64,000 nt of DNA from Tigriopus japonicus. Its lineage: Eukaryota > Arthropoda > Copepoda > Harpacticoida > Harpacticidae. Each line of letters begins with the position of its first letter. Position 1 is the stretch's first letter. A program made the translations under genes and the position numbers. Below are positions 63,685 to 64,000 of this stretch, piece by piece. The notes below the pieces were generated by a model, which did not search any database, was not told the DNA's origin, and worked only from the letters and a program-made list of their open reading frames with translations. The DNA lies in contig CM021322.1 in the NCBI GenBank assembly GCA_010645155.1, positions 1,194,705 through 1,258,704 of the forward strand. Direction: 5' to 3'.

Positions 63685-64000
63685 AATCAATCAGATGCTG
63701 GAATGAAACGTTATGCCCTCTCAAACCTGTGCTTGTGTGCTAAAAAGAGAATACGTAGGTAGGGTAGGTGGAGCTCGCCCTTTTGGTGTTAAAACAAGTG
63801 CCAGAGGAAGGTTAGGTCAGTTTTTCCCCGAAAGATTAAGAGTTAAGCATAGAGAGAGCAGAGATCTTGACTTTCAAGTTGGATTGAGCTGAAATTAAAG
63901 CACATGGTCCACCCAACACTTAGAAGGTCTCACATGCAAAAGAAAGATCTCTTCCTAATGGAAACCGATTTTTTTTTTGTAGCTTCATCCGAGGCTCGAG

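Overview
This window is animal nuclear DNA. Its protein genes are split by short GT-AG introns, one arthropod-type tachykinin receptor has a 5.7 kb first intron, and a short block of the arthropod telomere motif (CCTAA/TTAGG) lies inside that intron. Gene content and the compact, AT-rich, MITE-laden architecture suggest a crustacean, perhaps a copepod. The species is inference; the arthropod assignment is firmer.

Layout. (1) 1-2945, minus: 5' half of a WDR7 / rabconnectin-3 beta gene that runs off the left edge. (2) 3-7 kb: repeat-rich spacer with a foldback, one copy of a dispersed repeat and one MITE. (3) 7031-9136, plus: intronless TRAP1, the mitochondrial Hsp90. (4) 11593-15199, plus: complete GFAT (glutamine:fructose-6-phosphate aminotransferase) with a TATA/Inr promoter and a 5'UTR intron. 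(5) 18520-24210, plus: three surface or secreted proteins not recognised as known families: a one-Ig-domain receptor with an ITIM-like tail, a small four-cysteine secreted protein, and an EB-module single-pass membrane protein. (6) 24617-25540, minus: a divergent intronless seven-transmembrane receptor. (7) 27814-33553, minus: eight-exon KLHDC4. (8) 33.6-41.7 kb: gene-poor, with a TA-flanked inverted-repeat element. (9) 41779-42859, plus: secreted protein with furin and dibasic sites, interrupted by an assembly gap whose two edges carry the same 94 bp. (10) 43982-56126, plus: nine-exon tachykinin receptor. Its first intron holds a LINE remnant, an inverted LINE fragment and the telomere-like block. 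(11) 57348-58865, plus: two-exon protein with an N-terminal membrane anchor and a long charged helical region. (12) 58.9-64 kb: repeats (tRNA-like, hAT-like, second MITE copy) and an early exon of an SLC44 choline-transporter-like gene that continues off the right edge.

The genes look like independent neighbours, not one pathway. The best candidate for something undescribed is the Ig receptor at 18520-20015. Its tail combines a proline-rich SH3 ligand, YDTP, YENM and a consensus ITIM, a layout like vertebrate immune co-receptors. The secreted precursor-like gene next to the tachykinin receptor and the telomere-repeat/LINE foldback also deserve attention. All exon boundaries were worked out by eye from splice sites and reading phase.
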